From contig CALPPS020000027.1 of assembly GCA_943325515.2 (NCBI GenBank), positions 1 to 27,455 on the forward strand: a stretch of DNA of 27,455 bases. Direction: 5' to 3'. Shown in pieces: positions 26,995 through 27,455 of this stretch (the stretch's first letter is position 1; every line of letters starts with the position of its first letter). The notes under the pieces are model-generated. The model did no database searches. It was not told where the DNA came from and saw only the letters and a list, made by a program, of their open reading frames with translations. The DNA comes from Flavobacterium psychrophilum. GTDB taxonomy: Bacteria > Bacteroidota > Bacteroidia > Flavobacteriales > Flavobacteriaceae. Both the position numbers and the translations under genes were made by a program.

Positions 26995-27455
26995 ATGCGG
27001 ATATTACTTGTAGGAGAATATAGTCTTATACAAAATTCACTGAAAGAAGGTTTAATTAAACTAGGTCATGAGGTAGTTTTGATTGGGAACAGTAATGGCT
27101 TCAAATGTTATCCAGTAGATTATGATTATGAGTCAAAATGGTTAAAAAAAAGCATATTCACTATTCCAAGAAAAATTTTCTTTCGTTTATTTAAATTTGA
27201 TTTGGCTGGCTTGGAGTATGGATTTCGTTTTTATTTTTTTCTTCCAAAATTAAAAAACTTTGATATTGTCCAATTTGTTAATGAAGCTCCTATCAAAACA
27301 ACAAAAAGGCTAGAACTTTATTTAATGAAGCAAATAGCAAAATCTAACAATCATTTATTTTTACTGTCTTGTGGAATTGACTACATGACTTTGAAATATT
27401 ATACTGAGAATCAGTCCTACAAATCAATACTACAACCATTTTTTCAAAATCAAAA
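26995..27455 (+). CDS. Probable glycosyltransferase, 3' end cut off by the window
   Basis: An open frame runs from ATG 26995 for 153 codons to the window edge. It starts MRILLVGEYSLIQNSLKEGL, then IKLGHEVVLIGNSNGFK. A hydrophobic first strand, a short acceptor loop and a second strand after LGHEV form the usual start of the GT-B fold (GT4 family). LKNFDIVQFVNE is the typical strand D-I-V-Q. The nucleotide-sugar domain with the E-x7-E motif lies outside the window, so the family is inferred from the N-terminal half only. It is transcribed divergently from the GT4 operon. Its own promoter is not clear. Confidence 0.72.
   Translation, partial: MRILLVGEYSLIQNSLKEGLIKLGHEVVLIGNSNGFKCYPVDYDYESKWLKKSIFTIPRKIFFRLFKFDLAGLEYGFRFYFFLPKLKNFDIVQFVNEAPIKTTKRLELYLMKQIAKSNNHLFLLSCGIDYMTLKYYTENQSYKSILQPFFQNQ

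Overview
The window looks like chromosomal DNA from a member of the Flavobacteriia (Bacteroidota), probably Flavobacterium or a close relative. The evidence is low GC throughout, fused SecDF, a lone FtsE, Bacteroidota-type promoters (TTG, 17-23 nt spacer, TAnnTTTG) in front of several genes, no obvious Shine-Dalgarno sequences, and outer-membrane barrel and TPR proteins of the kind common in this group. No species is assigned.

Layout. 1-2393: the end of a tryptophan operon, trpF (5' end cut off), trpB and trpA. 2491-7195: a self-contained efflux operon on the + strand, made of a TetR repressor, a TolC-like outer-membrane factor, an EmrA/HlyD-type adaptor and an EmrB-type 14-helix MFS transporter. 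It is preceded by two tandem palindromes that overlap a good promoter and are very likely the repressor's operators. 7296-8402: a small charged protein of unknown function meets yaaA tail to tail with no gap. 8603-16658: four housekeeping genes on the - strand (asnB, gyrB, mdh and secDF in transcription order). Intrinsic terminators follow asnB, mdh and secDF, and secDF and gyrB have clear promoters. 16820-22128: a - strand group of a 1004-residue secreted TPR protein, a plug-less TonB-receptor-like barrel and a GreA/GreB-like protein. The two gaps around the barrel gene hold different short-period DNA repeats. 22297-22980: ftsE, transcribed divergently from the TPR gene and without ftsX next to it.

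22981-23458 is a 478-base stretch with no convincing gene, but it holds what may be gene debris on the - strand. From 23459 to the end is the start of a surface polysaccharide locus: a GT2 glycosyltransferase, two GT4 glycosyltransferases, a QdtA/FdtA-type sugar 3,4-ketoisomerase, and the first 153 codons of a further gene that is probably also a glycosyltransferase. The ketoisomerase implies a dTDP-3-keto-6-deoxyhexose branch whose other enzymes must lie outside the window.

Most of the window is conventional. The points most worth following up are the dual palindromic operator of the efflux operon, the Gre-like protein that keeps the GreA D41/E44 acidic pair, the several unrelated short-period repeats in intergenic gaps, the near-identical promoter and leader sequences of secDF and gyrB, and the debris-like stretch between ftsE and the polysaccharide locus. 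I see no CRISPR array, tRNA, rRNA, insertion sequence or phage module.
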